The position numbers were made by a program, and so were the translations under genes. From the NCBI GenBank assembly GCA_934446365.1, contig CAKSDZ010000007.1, positions 16,412-80,411 on the forward strand: 64,000 nt of DNA, in the 5' to 3' direction. The notes below the pieces were generated by a model. It searched no databases and was not told where the DNA came from. It worked only from the letters and a program-made list of their open reading frames with translations. Positions 27,226 to 36,265 of this stretch are shown piece by piece. Positions within the stretch are counted from its first letter, which is position 1; every line of letters starts with the position of its first letter. Origin of the DNA: an uncultured Eubacteriales bacterium (GTDB lineage: Bacteria > Bacillota > Clostridia > Oscillospirales > CAG-272).

Positions 27226-27991
27226 TTACCATCGCCTCCGTCCCGTCCCGTCTGTGTTCGGTACTGAAATTCAGAATAATATTGGAGCTTGTCACGTCTC
27301 CCACTTCCTTTTGCAGAACGATTCTTCCCGCCTTCAAAAGCTCGAGGGTGGCGTAAAAGATTGCAACGATCTCCGAGCGGCTCGTCACACTCTCAAAAAG
27401 CTCGTCGAAATGTGCGCTCCGCCTGCGATACATGAACCGCAGAACGGACACGATTTTCTCCGAAACCGGCACGATATGCCGCTTGATGATAGGCGCGATT
27501 TTGTCCATCGGACGGTTTTCCTCCTCCTCGCGCCGGCGCTCGCCCATACGAATCAGCAGCTTTTCCAAAGCACCCGTGAGAAGCGCGATATCCATCTCAT
27601 CCGGGATTCCCTTATCCGGTTTCATCTCATCGGTATCCTTTTCAAACCGTCCCGCAAAGCTCTTTTCTCTGTCGGAAAGCCACGCCGCCGCTTCCTTTGC
27701 GGTCTTGTATTCCATCAGAACGCGGACAAGCGCGTCGCGCGGGTCCTCCTCTTCCTCTTTTTTGGGAAGCAGCATTCGGCTTTTGATGTACATCAGCTCC
27801 GCGGCCATCGTGATGAATTCGCCGGCGACCTCCATGTCCATCTGCTTCATCAAATCAACGTATTCCATATACTGATCGAAAATCAGCGATATCTTGATAT
27901 CCAGAATATCCATCTTGTTTTTGGCAATCAGAGCGAGCAGAAGCTCGAGAGGGCCTTCAAATACTTCGGTTTTAAAAACAAGCTGTTCCAA
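27215..27991 (-). CDS. scpA: Segregation and condensation protein A (kleisin)
   Basis: A 258-residue kleisin that bridges the SMC heads. The N-terminal VFEGPLELLLALI and DILDIKIS segments and the C-terminal winged helix with EIVAIFYATLELLKAGRI are diagnostic. The start is TTG at 27991, preceded by GGAGG with 5 bases of spacing; no nearby ATG precedes the family start. Confidence 0.94.
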   Translation of the reverse strand: MEQLVFKTEVFEGPLELLLALIAKNKMDILDIKISLIFDQYMEYVDLMKQMDMEVAGEFITMAAELMYIKSRMLLPKKEEEEDPRDALVRVLMEYKTAKEAAAWLSDREKSFAGRFEKDTDEMKPDKGIPDEMDIALLTGALEKLLIRMGERRREEEENRPMDKIAPIIKRHIVPVSEKIVSVLRFMYRRRSAHFDELFESVTSRSEIVAIFYATLELLKAGRIVLQKEVGDVTSSNIILNFSTEHRRDGTEAMVNAG

Positions 27992-28027
27992 AAGAACCTC
28001 CGTCGCCGGTCTTATACGGCGAAATAC

Positions 28028-28771
28028 TTAATAGAATCGGAAAAACGGAAAAAGCTGGATGAGCCAGTTCATGCCGCTGATTAGCCACACGGAAATCGTA
28101 CTGAGAATATTGCTGAAAGCGCCGAACCAAAGCAGAATAAACATAGCGATCATGATATATTTCTCATACCGCATGATACCGAAATATATCTTCGTCGGCA
28201 GAAAAATATATGCAATGCGCGAGCCGTCGAGCGGCGGAATCGGCAAGAGATTGAATACCGCAAGGCTGACGTTGAGAAGTGCAAATTGCAGGAAAAACAC
28301 AAAGACAAGATACATCACCTTTACCGACATAAGCTCTGTTTCCGGCGGCAGACTGTAAATCGCGCCGTTCCAAAGGTCGACGAAGGAAACGGGAGAGGCC
28401 GCCGTCAAGGAATAAATCAGATAGGACAGATACAGCAGAAAAAGTCCGATAAAGCTCATGAGAAGATTGGAAATCGGTCCCGCGGCGGCGACCAGCGCCA
28501 TGTCGCGGCGCGGCTTCTTATAATAGCGCGCATTGACCGGAACCGGCTTCGCCCATCCGAACCGAAAAAACACCATGCAGATAAGACCCAAGATATCGAT
28601 ATGCTTGATCGGATTCAGCGTCAGCCTGCCGAGATTTTTTGCCGTAGGGTCTCCCAGCTTATACGACACGTAGCCGTGCGCACACTCATGCACGGACAGC
28701 GCCAAAAGCACACCCGGTATTGACAGAAGATAGGATACAAGAACATTCGGATTTGAAAAAATATCCAGCAT
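28028..28771 (-). CDS. Site-2 protease family membrane metalloprotease (M50)
   Basis: A 247-residue polytopic protein with the zinc motif H28-E29-CA-H32 in the first helices and the second ligand motif NLLPIPPLDGSRI near the end. These small S2P proteins (YwhC/RseP-like core without PDZ) cut membrane-buried substrates; the substrate here is unknown. It is regularly found next to scpA in Clostridia. Confidence 0.92.
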   Translation of the reverse strand: MLDIFSNPNVLVSYLLSIPGVLLALSVHECAHGYVSYKLGDPTAKNLGRLTLNPIKHIDILGLICMVFFRFGWAKPVPVNARYYKKPRRDMALVAAAGPISNLLMSFIGLFLLYLSYLIYSLTAASPVSFVDLWNGAIYSLPPETELMSVKVMYLVFVFFLQFALLNVSLAVFNLLPIPPLDGSRIAYIFLPTKIYFGIMRYEKYIMIAMFILLWFGAFSNILSTISVWLISGMNWLIQLFPFFRFY

Positions 28772-28808
28772 TACGTATCATCCTTTATAAGAATATTTTA
28801 GGAAACTG

Positions 28809-29408
28809 TCACCTGATATATTCGGAAACCGCAGTGAGAAGCTCATTTTTCCCTGTCCCCGTCTGCGAGGAAAACAGAATCGCACGGATTTTTTCCGCCG
28901 CATACGGCGATGACAGAAGCGGATGCGAGCAAAGCGCGTCAAAATTGGCATTCCGCGTCGTCGTGTTCAGCTTGTCGGACTTAGTCGCCACGACAAGATA
29001 CGGCACGGCGTTCGCGTTCAGCCATTCGATCATCATATAATCGTCCTCGGTCGGACCGACCTTCAAATCGATAAGCTGAAAGACGGCACATGCCATGCCG
29101 CTCTCGAGATAATCATTGGTAAGACCGGCCCACACGCGGCGCTCGCTCTCGGAACGTCTCGCATAGCCGTAACCCGGCAGATCGACAAGATACAGTTTTT
29201 TATCGATTTCATAGAAATTGATCGTGACCGTCTTCCCGGGAGACGAGCTCGTGCGGGCAAAGCTCTTTCTTCCGAGCAGCGTATTGATAAGCGAGCTTTT
29301 TCCGACGTTCGAGCGTCCCGAAAGGGCGATCTGCGGCAGTCCGTCGCGCGGAAACTGATCGGCTCTGCCGGCCGTCATTTTAAGGACGGCATTCTGTGTA
29401 TTGAGCAT
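28809..29408 (-). CDS. engB: Ribosome-assembly GTPase EngB (YsxC)
   Basis: A 199-residue GTPase needed for late 50S assembly. G1 is GRSNVGKS at residues 31-38, G3 is DLPGYGYA, and G4 is TKSDK. GAGGG 5 bases before the ATG at 29408 sets the start; an upstream in-frame ATG lies inside lon. The start overlaps the lon tail by 29 bases, so the pair is co-transcribed, as in many Firmicutes. Confidence 0.95.
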   Translation of the reverse strand: MLNTQNAVLKMTAGRADQFPRDGLPQIALSGRSNVGKSSLINTLLGRKSFARTSSSPGKTVTINFYEIDKKLYLVDLPGYGYARRSESERRVWAGLTNDYLESGMACAVFQLIDLKVGPTEDDYMMIEWLNANAVPYLVVATKSDKLNTTTRNANFDALCSHPLLSSPYAAEKIRAILFSSQTGTGKNELLTAVSEYIR

Positions 29409-31776
29409 ATTTTCCCTCTTTTTTTCTCTTCCGTTCAAACGGATCGCGTTCAAGGGCGATTACCAGCGCCTCCTTTGCGGAGGAAACAGTCTTAATCTCA
29501 ACGGCAGCCTTGACTTCATCGGCAATTTCCGCGATATCGCTTTCGTTGTCCTTCGGAATCAGAATCGTCCGGACACCGGCGAGATACGCCGCCATCGTTT
29601 TTTCACGAAGTCCGCCGATCGCCATGACACGCCCGTGGAGCGTAATCTCCCCCGTCATCGCCACATCACGGCGCACGGGGATTCCGCAAAGCTCACTGAC
29701 AAGCGCCGTCACCATCGTGACACCCGCCGACGGGCCGTCCTTCGGGACGGCGCCCTCCGGAACATGAATATGAATGTCGTTTGTTTTATAGAAGTCGGAT
29801 TCGATGCCAAGTGCGGGCGAAAGACTCCGTATGTAGCTGATTGCCGCCCTTGCGGATTCCTTCATCACGTCGCCGAGCGAGCCTGTCAGCTCCAAATGAC
29901 CTGTGCCGGGCAGCGCCATCGCTTCGATGCGCAGAAGGTCCCCGCCAAGCTCCGTCCATGCCATTCCGTTGACGATGCCGATTTCGTTTTCATCGGAAAT
30001 CCGCTCGCGGAGCATTTTCTGCTCCCCGACAAAGGACGCGAGATTTTTAAGCGTCACACGAACGCTCTTTTTCTCTCCGCAGGATACGATTTTCGCCGCG
30101 CGGCGGCAGCATTTTTCAATGCACCGTTCAAGTCCGCGCACACCCGCTTCCCTCGTATAGCAGTCGATAAGCTCATAGACGGATTCGTCGTCCATCTTGA
30201 ACATGCGCGCAAGAAGCCCATGCTTTTTCATCTGCTTGGGAATCAGATGACGGCGCGCGATTGCGAATTTTTCCGCCCGCGTATAAGCGTGAAGCTCAAT
30301 GATTTCCATGCGGTCGAGCAGCGGGCGCGCAATGGTATCGAGGCTGTTCGCCGTTGTGATAAACATGCAGTTTGAAAGATCGACCGGGATTTCGACAAAA
30401 TTGTCGCGGAAGGTCTTATTCTGCTCTCTGTCGAGCACCTCCAGCATAGCGGACGCGGGATCGCCGCGCATATCGCTCGCCATTTTGTCGATTTCATCGA
30501 GCAGAATCAGCGGATTGTTGCTCTTCGCCTCGATCAGCGCGTTAATAATCCGCCCCGGCATGGAGCCGATATAGGTCTTTCTGTGACCGCGGATCTCCGC
30601 CTCGTCATGGACGCCGCCAAGGGAGACACGGACAAATTTACGGTTCGTCGCTCTCGCAATCGACGTCGCAATCGAGGTTTTACCCGTCCCGGGAGGTCCC
30701 ACAAGACAAATGATCTGTCCGCGCAGGTCGGGATTCAACTTCAAGGCGGCGAGATATTCGATGATTCTTTCCTTGACCTTTTCAAGTCCCTCGTGGTCGT
30801 CGTCGAGAATCTTTTTCACCTCGGGAATATCGATTCTCTCCTCTGTGGAAGCTGCAAACGGAACGTCGAGGCATACCTCGATATAATTGCGGATAACGGT
30901 GTTTTCCGCCGAACCGAACGGAACGCGCGAAAGCCGCCCGATCTCCTTTGTGAGCGCCTTTTTCACATAATCCGGATAACCGCCCTTTGCGAGCCGTTCC
31001 GTATATTCTTTGATATCGTCGTCGTCGAACTCCTCCTCATCCTCGCCCAGCTCCTCGCGAATGACCTTCATCTGTTCGCGCAGATAATAGTCGCGCTGAT
31101 TTTTCTTCATACGCTCGTCGACCTCGCGTTTGATGCGGACGCGCTCTTCCATAACGCTCTTTTCCGCTTCCAGCATGCCGATAAGCTTTTCCGCGCGGGC
31201 ACATGGAGAGAATTCCTCCAAAATTTTCTGTTTGTCCTCCGGCTCCGGAATCAGATTTTCCGCCGCGAAGTCGCAGGCCGCGCCGAGATCGTGTATCGTG
31301 TCGAAAAGCAGCCAAAACTCCTTGGAAAATTTCGGCGCATATTTCGCAAACTCCGCGATGATGCTCTTAATCTCGCGCAGCAGCGCGCGGGAACGAAGCT
31401 CGACTCCGGTTTCAATCACGAGCTTTTCCAGTATGTTCGCCGTCTGAAGCTTTTCGTCGCCGAAGCCGGTGAGGACCGCGCGCCTCTCGGGTTCGATGAT
31501 GGCGCGGAAGAGACCGCTTTGGGTCTTGACCACCTGCTTGATTTTTGTGATGACGCCTACCGTATAGACGTCGTCGATGTCCGTCACATCTTCAAGCGGA
31601 TTTTTCTGACAGACAAGAAAGACGGGCGAGCCCTCTTTTGCAGCGGTTTCCAGGATTTTTTTCGCCGGACCTTTGTCCATGTCGATGGTCATCGGAATCC
31701 CCGGAAAAGCCACGATACGGCGAAGGACCGCACACGGCATGGTATATTTTTTTATGGTTTCTGTTGTGATTGCCAT
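29380..31776 (-). CDS. lon: ATP-dependent protease La (Lon)
   Basis: A 798-residue LonA: the N-terminal substrate domain, a coiled-coil stretch, AAA+ module with P-loop GPPGTGKT near 355-362, and a C-terminal serine-lysine protease domain with catalytic S683 in PKDGPSAGV. It degrades misfolded and regulatory proteins in the cytosol. The ATG follows GGGAG at 10 bases. The leader is rich in hairpins (see 31777-31887). Confidence 0.96.
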   Translation of the reverse strand: MAITTETIKKYTMPCAVLRRIVAFPGIPMTIDMDKGPAKKILETAAKEGSPVFLVCQKNPLEDVTDIDDVYTVGVITKIKQVVKTQSGLFRAIIEPERRAVLTGFGDEKLQTANILEKLVIETGVELRSRALLREIKSIIAEFAKYAPKFSKEFWLLFDTIHDLGAACDFAAENLIPEPEDKQKILEEFSPCARAEKLIGMLEAEKSVMEERVRIKREVDERMKKNQRDYYLREQMKVIREELGEDEEEFDDDDIKEYTERLAKGGYPDYVKKALTKEIGRLSRVPFGSAENTVIRNYIEVCLDVPFAASTEERIDIPEVKKILDDDHEGLEKVKERIIEYLAALKLNPDLRGQIICLVGPPGTGKTSIATSIARATNRKFVRVSLGGVHDEAEIRGHRKTYIGSMPGRIINALIEAKSNNPLILLDEIDKMASDMRGDPASAMLEVLDREQNKTFRDNFVEIPVDLSNCMFITTANSLDTIARPLLDRMEIIELHAYTRAEKFAIARRHLIPKQMKKHGLLARMFKMDDESVYELIDCYTREAGVRGLERCIEKCCRRAAKIVSCGEKKSVRVTLKNLASFVGEQKMLRERISDENEIGIVNGMAWTELGGDLLRIEAMALPGTGHLELTGSLGDVMKESARAAISYIRSLSPALGIESDFYKTNDIHIHVPEGAVPKDGPSAGVTMVTALVSELCGIPVRRDVAMTGEITLHGRVMAIGGLREKTMAAYLAGVRTILIPKDNESDIAEIADEVKAAVEIKTVSSAKEALVIALERDPFERKRKKEGKYAQYTECRP

Positions 31777-31887
31777 ATTTTATTCACTCCCTTTCCATGT
31801 GCCCGGGAGGGGGCACCTATGTGATGCGCCGTTATAAAAGGCGCGTTTCAGCAATGTTACAGCAATAGGGATGATAAAATCCCTATT
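31777..31887 (-). promoter_or_regulatory. Structured 5' leader of lon
   Basis: Three stems follow one another on the minus-strand transcript: AGGGAT/ATCCCT (31884-31867), GCGCC/GGCGC (31844-31825) and GTGCCC/GGGCAC (31816-31799). The loop of the third reads CCTCCC, complementary to the lon ribosome-binding site GGGAG at 31791-31787. No T-run follows any stem. Confidence 0.5.
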
Positions 31888-31893
31888 TTAATT

Positions 31894-31922
31894 ATTATAT
31901 CATACTTTTATCCGTTTTTCCA
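31894..31922 (-). promoter_or_regulatory. Promoter of lon-engB
   Basis: On the minus strand TGGAAA (31922-31917), 17 bases, TATAAT (31899-31894). The -10 is perfect and the -35 matches at four of six positions. No CIRCE or CtsR-type repeat is seen, so the usual heat-shock repressors of Firmicutes are not indicated. Confidence 0.65.
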
Positions 31923-32133
31923 TACCTTTGCTTAAAATTATATGAACAGATGATTACCAAATTGAAAAATAATGCGGCAGCTCAAACGTCGGCCCTCCTA
32001 TTTTGCCCCAAGCGGAGCTGCCCGGAATCCCGCAAAGAGAACCACATTTGCCGATATTTCAACACATAGACGGATTCATTTATCGCAGCAGCTTCAAAGT
32101 TCGGGAAAAGATTATTACATGAAGCCGCCGTCT
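31923..32133. other. Non-coding spacer between lon and the TauE-like gene
   Basis: No gene is seen in this ~210-base stretch. It holds an inverted repeat, GGCAGCTC (31976-31983) with GAGCTGCC (32025-32032), separated by 41 bases. I see no terminator with a T-run for the permease gene. Confidence 0.5.
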
Positions 32134-32904
32134 TTATAGGAAACGCACCGTCAGCATGACCGCGCCGAGCACGGCCAAAACGATACCGGTCACGCGGTTG
32201 AGTGTTTTTGCCGGCGCCCTATTGGCAAATCTCGCCGCTACCTCGGCGCCGACAAGCGTGAAAACGATACACAAAATCAGCGCTGTGAGATCGGGCATAG
32301 AGCCATCGATCAAAAAATGCGAAGCCGCACCGGTGAGAGCTGTAAAGGTCATGATAAAAACGCTTGTACCAACTGCCGTTTTCAGCTCATATCCGAGCAC
32401 GCTCGTCAGAATAAGCAGCATCATCATGCCGCCGCCCGCGCCGACAAAGCCGCAGATAAAGCCGATGACAACTCCACACAGAATCGATTGCAGAATTTTT
32501 GCTCTGCGGCTTTTCCCTTCAAGCCTTTCCTTTGTGGTCATGACCGGTTTTACGATGAATTTGATGCCGAGCAGGAGCGTCATAAAGACGGAAAACGTCC
32601 CCATCGTCCCGCCCGATACCTTGGACGCGGCAAAGCTGCCGACAAGAGTAAAGAGCAAGACGGACGCAAGCATGATAAGGCCGTTTTTGATATCCAGATT
32701 TTTATTTTTTCCATAAGTATAAGCGGAGGCCGCCGATGCCAGCACGTCGGACGCCAGCGCGATTCCGACCGCCTCATAAGCATCAAAACCCAAAAAAGTA
32801 ATCAGCATCGGAGAAATCACCGCCGCGGCGGAAAGGCCGGAAAGACCGGTTCCCACTCCCGCCCCAAGGCCGGCGACGATACATACGATGACTTTCACAA
32901 GCAT
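32134..32904 (-). CDS. TauE/SafE family membrane permease
   Basis: A 256-residue protein with about eight membrane segments in two repeats and the glycine-rich turns GAGVGTGLSGL and GFVGAGGGMMML typical of TauE/SafE (DUF81). Members export or import sulfonates, sulfite or other organic anions; the substrate here is unknown. GGGAGG precedes the ATG at 32904; a longer frame starting at 32952 would overlap the upstream hairpin. It is monocistronic. Confidence 0.88.
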   Translation of the reverse strand: MLVKVIVCIVAGLGAGVGTGLSGLSAAAVISPMLITFLGFDAYEAVGIALASDVLASAASAYTYGKNKNLDIKNGLIMLASVLLFTLVGSFAASKVSGGTMGTFSVFMTLLLGIKFIVKPVMTTKERLEGKSRRAKILQSILCGVVIGFICGFVGAGGGMMMLLILTSVLGYELKTAVGTSVFIMTFTALTGAASHFLIDGSMPDLTALILCIVFTLVGAEVAARFANRAPAKTLNRVTGIVLAVLGAVMLTVRFL

Positions 32905-32951
32905 AGGATACCTCCCGCTAAAATTCCGATAGATTATCCGCAGAATCAGCA

Positions 32952-32978
32952 AAGCGCCGGAGCTATGCTCCGGCGCTT
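32952..32978 (-). terminator. Hairpin after the FKBP lipoprotein gene
   Basis: AAGCGCCGGAGC (32952-32963) and GCTCCGGCGCTT (32967-32978) form a perfect 12-base stem with a TAT loop, 13 bases past the minus-strand stop. The T-run is short (TTTGCTG), so termination may be partial. Confidence 0.7.
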
Positions 32979-32991
32979 ATCATCACAGATG

Positions 32992-34428
32992 TCAGGATTC
33001 GGAAGTGCCCGACTGAGGAATCTCCGGTGCACCCGAAATCCGGTCGAGAAGCGTATCGGTGACAAGCGTCTCAATAAAGGAAAGACGCATCACCTCTTCG
33101 CCGTAAAGACTCTCAATCTCCTTTGCCGTATATTCCACCCCATAATAAGAGGTATAATCCTTTGCAATCTGTTCCAGATCCGCCGCATAATCCTCATCGG
33201 TATATTCGATGCCCAGCGCTTTCTGTGTCAGCTTCACAACGATATACTGATAAGCGGCTTTCTTTGCGGATTCCTCGATATAGGTCTTGTCGCTTCCGTC
33301 CGGATACAGCATCTCCCTGACCTCTTTTTTCGTGTACGTCTGCCCGTACTGCGCATAGGTCGCAACCATATCGGAAACCTCGCGGTTGACGTAATCGGTG
33401 TAAATTTTCTCAAACGTCGAAACCAGCTTATCCGGATAAGAAATCAGCTCGGAACGGTCATAGACGAAATCCATCAGCGCATACTCCGAAAAGCTTTGGA
33501 CACGGAATGCGTATTTCAATTCCCAAATGTTATCAAAAGGCGTGTTCTCCGTAATCAGCGCATTGTCGTTGTAGACATCCTTGATTTCGATGGCGAATAC
33601 CGCTTCCTTGCCGGCCAGCGTTTCGTCAGGCTCGTAATCCTCGGGGAACGTCACCGTGATTTCAAATTTCTCGCCGTTTTTGTGTCCGACAAGCTGGCTC
33701 TCGAAGCCTTCTATGAAGCCTGCCTCGCCGACGACGATCGAATAATTCTCTCCGGTTCCGCCGTCGAACTTCTCACCGTCGATCGTACCGGTAAAATTCA
33801 TCTTTATCGTATCGCCGTATTCGATCACGTCCTTGCTCTTTGCCACCGCGTTATAAAAAGACACGAGCAAATCGGATATATAGCTGTCCGTATAAACCGC
33901 GGGAAGCGCCTTTTTGACCGTAACCGTGAATTTCACCGTCTTTCCCGCAAGAGCGTCGTCCTCATAGTCCTTGTCAAGCTTCATGGTAAAGGAAAACGCC
34001 TCGTCAACCTTAACGGTTCTGCCTGCGGTGGTACTGGTGGAAACATCGTCCACCTTATAGCATACTCCATAATCAAATGCGGATTTATCGGCATAGCGGT
34101 AAACATCATAGTCCTTGATATAATCCGCATCGTCATCATGCGTCCAAGCTTCGATTTCGGTCGTCGTCCCATCCTCTCCGACAAGCTCGGCCGTCACAAA
34201 AAAATCGAGTGTATAGCCGGTCGTGGGATAAAACGATTTCGTCGTCTCCGAAAGCTGCTCTCTGTATGCCTCATACCGCTCGCAAAGCTCCTCATATGGG
34301 AAATCCGTAATGTCGCCGAGCTTCACATAGGCGGTCAGGTCCTCGTTTTCGATATCGAATTTTCCACAGCCCGTGAGCACTGCGGCGCACATGACAAAAG
34401 CCAAGGCAAGACAAATAAACTTTTTCAT
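32992..34428 (-). CDS. Surface lipoprotein with trigger-factor/FKBP-type peptidyl-prolyl isomerase domain
   Basis: A 478-residue protein with a lipobox (LTGC, C21), so it is anchored outside the membrane. Residues ~203-286 form an FKBP-type domain of the trigger-factor kind (DTIKMNFTGTIDGEKFDGG, then GFIEGFESQLVGH). The preceding ~60-175 region ends in AGKTVKFTVTVKKALP and looks like a degenerate second FKBP unit. The rest is helical, like the trigger-factor C-terminal arms. It probably helps exported proteins fold. The ATG at 34428 follows GGTGGA. Confidence 0.82.
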   Translation of the reverse strand: MKKFICLALAFVMCAAVLTGCGKFDIENEDLTAYVKLGDITDFPYEELCERYEAYREQLSETTKSFYPTTGYTLDFFVTAELVGEDGTTTEIEAWTHDDDADYIKDYDVYRYADKSAFDYGVCYKVDDVSTSTTAGRTVKVDEAFSFTMKLDKDYEDDALAGKTVKFTVTVKKALPAVYTDSYISDLLVSFYNAVAKSKDVIEYGDTIKMNFTGTIDGEKFDGGTGENYSIVVGEAGFIEGFESQLVGHKNGEKFEITVTFPEDYEPDETLAGKEAVFAIEIKDVYNDNALITENTPFDNIWELKYAFRVQSFSEYALMDFVYDRSELISYPDKLVSTFEKIYTDYVNREVSDMVATYAQYGQTYTKKEVREMLYPDGSDKTYIEESAKKAAYQYIVVKLTQKALGIEYTDEDYAADLEQIAKDYTSYYGVEYTAKEIESLYGEEVMRLSFIETLVTDTLLDRISGAPEIPQSGTSES

Positions 34429-34479
34429 AGTTCCACCATCCAAACGAATTTACATTTTTCAAGAGTATAGAGTTTTTTA

Positions 34480-34508
34480 ATAGTATCACACATTCGGCAT
34501 AAATTCAA
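34480..34508 (-). promoter_or_regulatory. Promoter of the FKBP lipoprotein gene
   Basis: On the minus strand TTGAAT (34508-34503), 17 bases, TACTAT (34485-34480), about 50 bases ahead of the start codon. Confidence 0.55.
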
Positions 34509-34556
34509 CCTTTTTTACATAAAAAAGCCGAATAGCCGCAATTCTTCACAAAATTT

Positions 34557-35384
34557 TCAATGATTTTTCATTTTTTCGGAGAGATAGGCGAGCGACCGGT
34601 TCAGCTTCGGAAGATCAAGCCCTCCGTCCGCGGCAAGCACCGGAGATTCCAGCGTCACCGTGCCGCCGTGATAAGCCGGCATCTCGGCAAAAAGCGTTTC
34701 AAAATCGATGATTCCGTCTCCCGGATGCAGAATCGGGCGCGTCACGCCCCACATACCCGGTACGGTTTCACCGGAATAATCGCTGACATGCAGATGGCAG
34801 ATGCGGGATTCCCAGATCTCGCTTTCAAAGAAAGCACCGCACTGATCCATATAAGACGCATGGCGCGTATCGAACGTAAAGCCGGCCTCCGGAAATGCCC
34901 GTGAAATCGAAAGAATGTTTTCAAGCGGCGTCGGCTTGCGGCACGGCACGTTTTCCACCGCGAGGCGCACGCCGCGCTTATCGCAGATTTCATACAGCGC
35001 GTCAAGCCGAGAAATCGCCCCCGCGAGCTGAGCTTCGGAAAAACGTCCGTCCCACAGATGAAATACCGCTTTCTCCGCGCCCACGGCCTTTGCCATGTCG
35101 GCATTCAGCGTAAAAAGCCGCAGCCCCTCCTCTTTGTCCTCCTCTGAACCGAGGGAGAGGAGCGCGCCGACATCCTTTTCAAAATGAATGGTCGGCGTCT
35201 TCACCCCCGCCCTTTCCAAAGCGTCCGCCACCTCGGGAAGTTTATCGTACCACGCTTTCAGCATCATCAGCTCGAAGCCGTCCGCCGCGACGGCGTTCCG
35301 ATTCTCAATGATTACATGATAGTCATATCCGTTCGCCCGACCGACCAACGTGCCGGTCGAGCAAAGAATCTGCGTTTCCATCAT
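34557..35384 (-). CDS. Sugar phosphate isomerase/epimerase family protein (xylose-isomerase-like TIM barrel)
   Basis: A 275-residue TIM-barrel protein of the AP-endonuclease-2/xylose isomerase-like family. Strand-end motifs LAVENVPC, FTFDTRHA, CHLHVSDY and TVTLESPV place Glu, Asp and His residues where these enzymes bind metal. Members isomerise sugars or inositol derivatives; no substrate can be named. It starts one base after the lexA stop (TGA-A-ATG), so it is co-transcribed and probably coupled with lexA and would be induced by DNA damage. Confidence 0.8.
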   Translation of the reverse strand: MMETQILCSTGTLVGRANGYDYHVIIENRNAVAADGFELMMLKAWYDKLPEVADALERAGVKTPTIHFEKDVGALLSLGSEEDKEEGLRLFTLNADMAKAVGAEKAVFHLWDGRFSEAQLAGAISRLDALYEICDKRGVRLAVENVPCRKPTPLENILSISRAFPEAGFTFDTRHASYMDQCGAFFESEIWESRICHLHVSDYSGETVPGMWGVTRPILHPGDGIIDFETLFAEMPAYHGGTVTLESPVLAADGGLDLPKLNRSLAYLSEKMKNH

Positions 35385-35385
35385 T

Positions 35386-35994
35386 TCAGTTATAATAGCG
35401 GATATCCGCCACGACCTTTCCGAGAATATATACCTCTTTGGTAAGAATGGGCTTCATCGTCTGATTTTCCGGCTGGAGACGGAACATGCCGTTTTCCTTA
35501 TAAAAGGTCTTGACGGTCGCCTCCTCGTCGATCAGCACAACGGCGATATCGCCGTTCTCCACATAGCTTGTGCGGTTCACGATCACGTAATCGCCGTTCA
35601 TGATTCCGGCCTCGATCATGCTGTCGCCCTTGATTTTCAAAGCGAAAAGCTCCCCTCTCGCCATGCCGTGCGGCGGACAGTATTCGAGATAGCCGTCGAA
35701 ATTTTCCTGCGCCAAAATCGGAAGCCCCGCCGCCACCTGTCCGACAATCGGCACTCTGACGGACGGCTGTCCGGTCATGCCGTCCGCATCCACGCGCAAG
35801 GTGCGGCTTTTTCCCTGCTCCTTGTGGATATAACCCTTCATTTCCAGCTTCGTGAGATAGGAATGGACCGTCGCCGTGCTTTTGATGCCGAGCGCCGCCT
35901 TGATATCGCGCACGGACGGCGCATATCCGTTCGCCTCCATGGTCTCGCAGATATATTTGTAGATTTCGTTTTCGCGTTCGGTCAGATTTTGCAT
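35386..35994 (-). CDS. lexA: SOS repressor LexA
   Basis: A 202-residue LexA: N-terminal winged helix (~1-65), self-cleavage site A89-G90 (VAAGLP), and the S24 peptidase dyad S125 (GDSM) and K162 (TVKTFY). RecA-bound DNA damage signals trigger cleavage and lift repression of SOS genes. A LexA-type box overlaps the -35 of its own promoter, so autoregulation is expected. Confidence 0.96.
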   Translation of the reverse strand: MQNLTERENEIYKYICETMEANGYAPSVRDIKAALGIKSTATVHSYLTKLEMKGYIHKEQGKSRTLRVDADGMTGQPSVRVPIVGQVAAGLPILAQENFDGYLEYCPPHGMARGELFALKIKGDSMIEAGIMNGDYVIVNRTSYVENGDIAVVLIDEEATVKTFYKENGMFRLQPENQTMKPILTKEVYILGKVVADIRYYN

Positions 35995-36115
35995 GGATGC
36001 CTCCTTAAAATTATCACGTTTCGCCCCATCTCACGGCATGAAAAACAGCCGCTGCCGTTCTGTCTTTCCGTTTTTTTCAAGCCATTCGATGAAAGCAAAC
36101 AATACTTGCAGAATC

Positions 36116-36154
36116 AGTATATCATACTTTTTCAAAAAAATCAAACTTTTGTTC
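36116..36154 (-). promoter_or_regulatory. lexA promoter with overlapping SOS box
   Basis: On the minus strand TTGATT (36144-36139), 17 bases, TATACT (36121-36116). The sequence GAACAAAAGTTT (36154-36143) fits the Gram-positive LexA box GAAC-N4-GTTC at seven of eight fixed positions and touches the -35. Confidence 0.72.
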
Positions 36155-36178
36155 CGATTTTCAAAAAATATTTTCATT

Positions 36179-36208
36179 TTGTCAATTAAAAGCCCTACGG
36201 CATATGAT
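36179..36208 (+). promoter_or_regulatory. Promoter of the M14 carboxypeptidase gene
   Basis: TTGTCA (36179-36184), 18 bases, TATGAT (36203-36208). Transcription would start near 36215, which rules out an upstream in-frame ATG at about 36211 and supports the TTG at 36266. Confidence 0.6.
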
Positions 36209-36265
36209 ATCATGATCCGATTTGCTCGGTATAAGGCAGTCGCAGACAGGAAGGAGAGCGGTCTT

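Noticed and set aside
32317..34470. A very long plus-strand frame opposite the TauE and FKBP lipoprotein genes
   Set aside because: It crosses two real genes and a terminator and has no family features.
36211..36265. ATG start at about 36211 for the M14 carboxypeptidase
   Set aside because: It lies at the predicted transcription start and lacks a ribosome site; AAGGAGAG fits the TTG at 36266.
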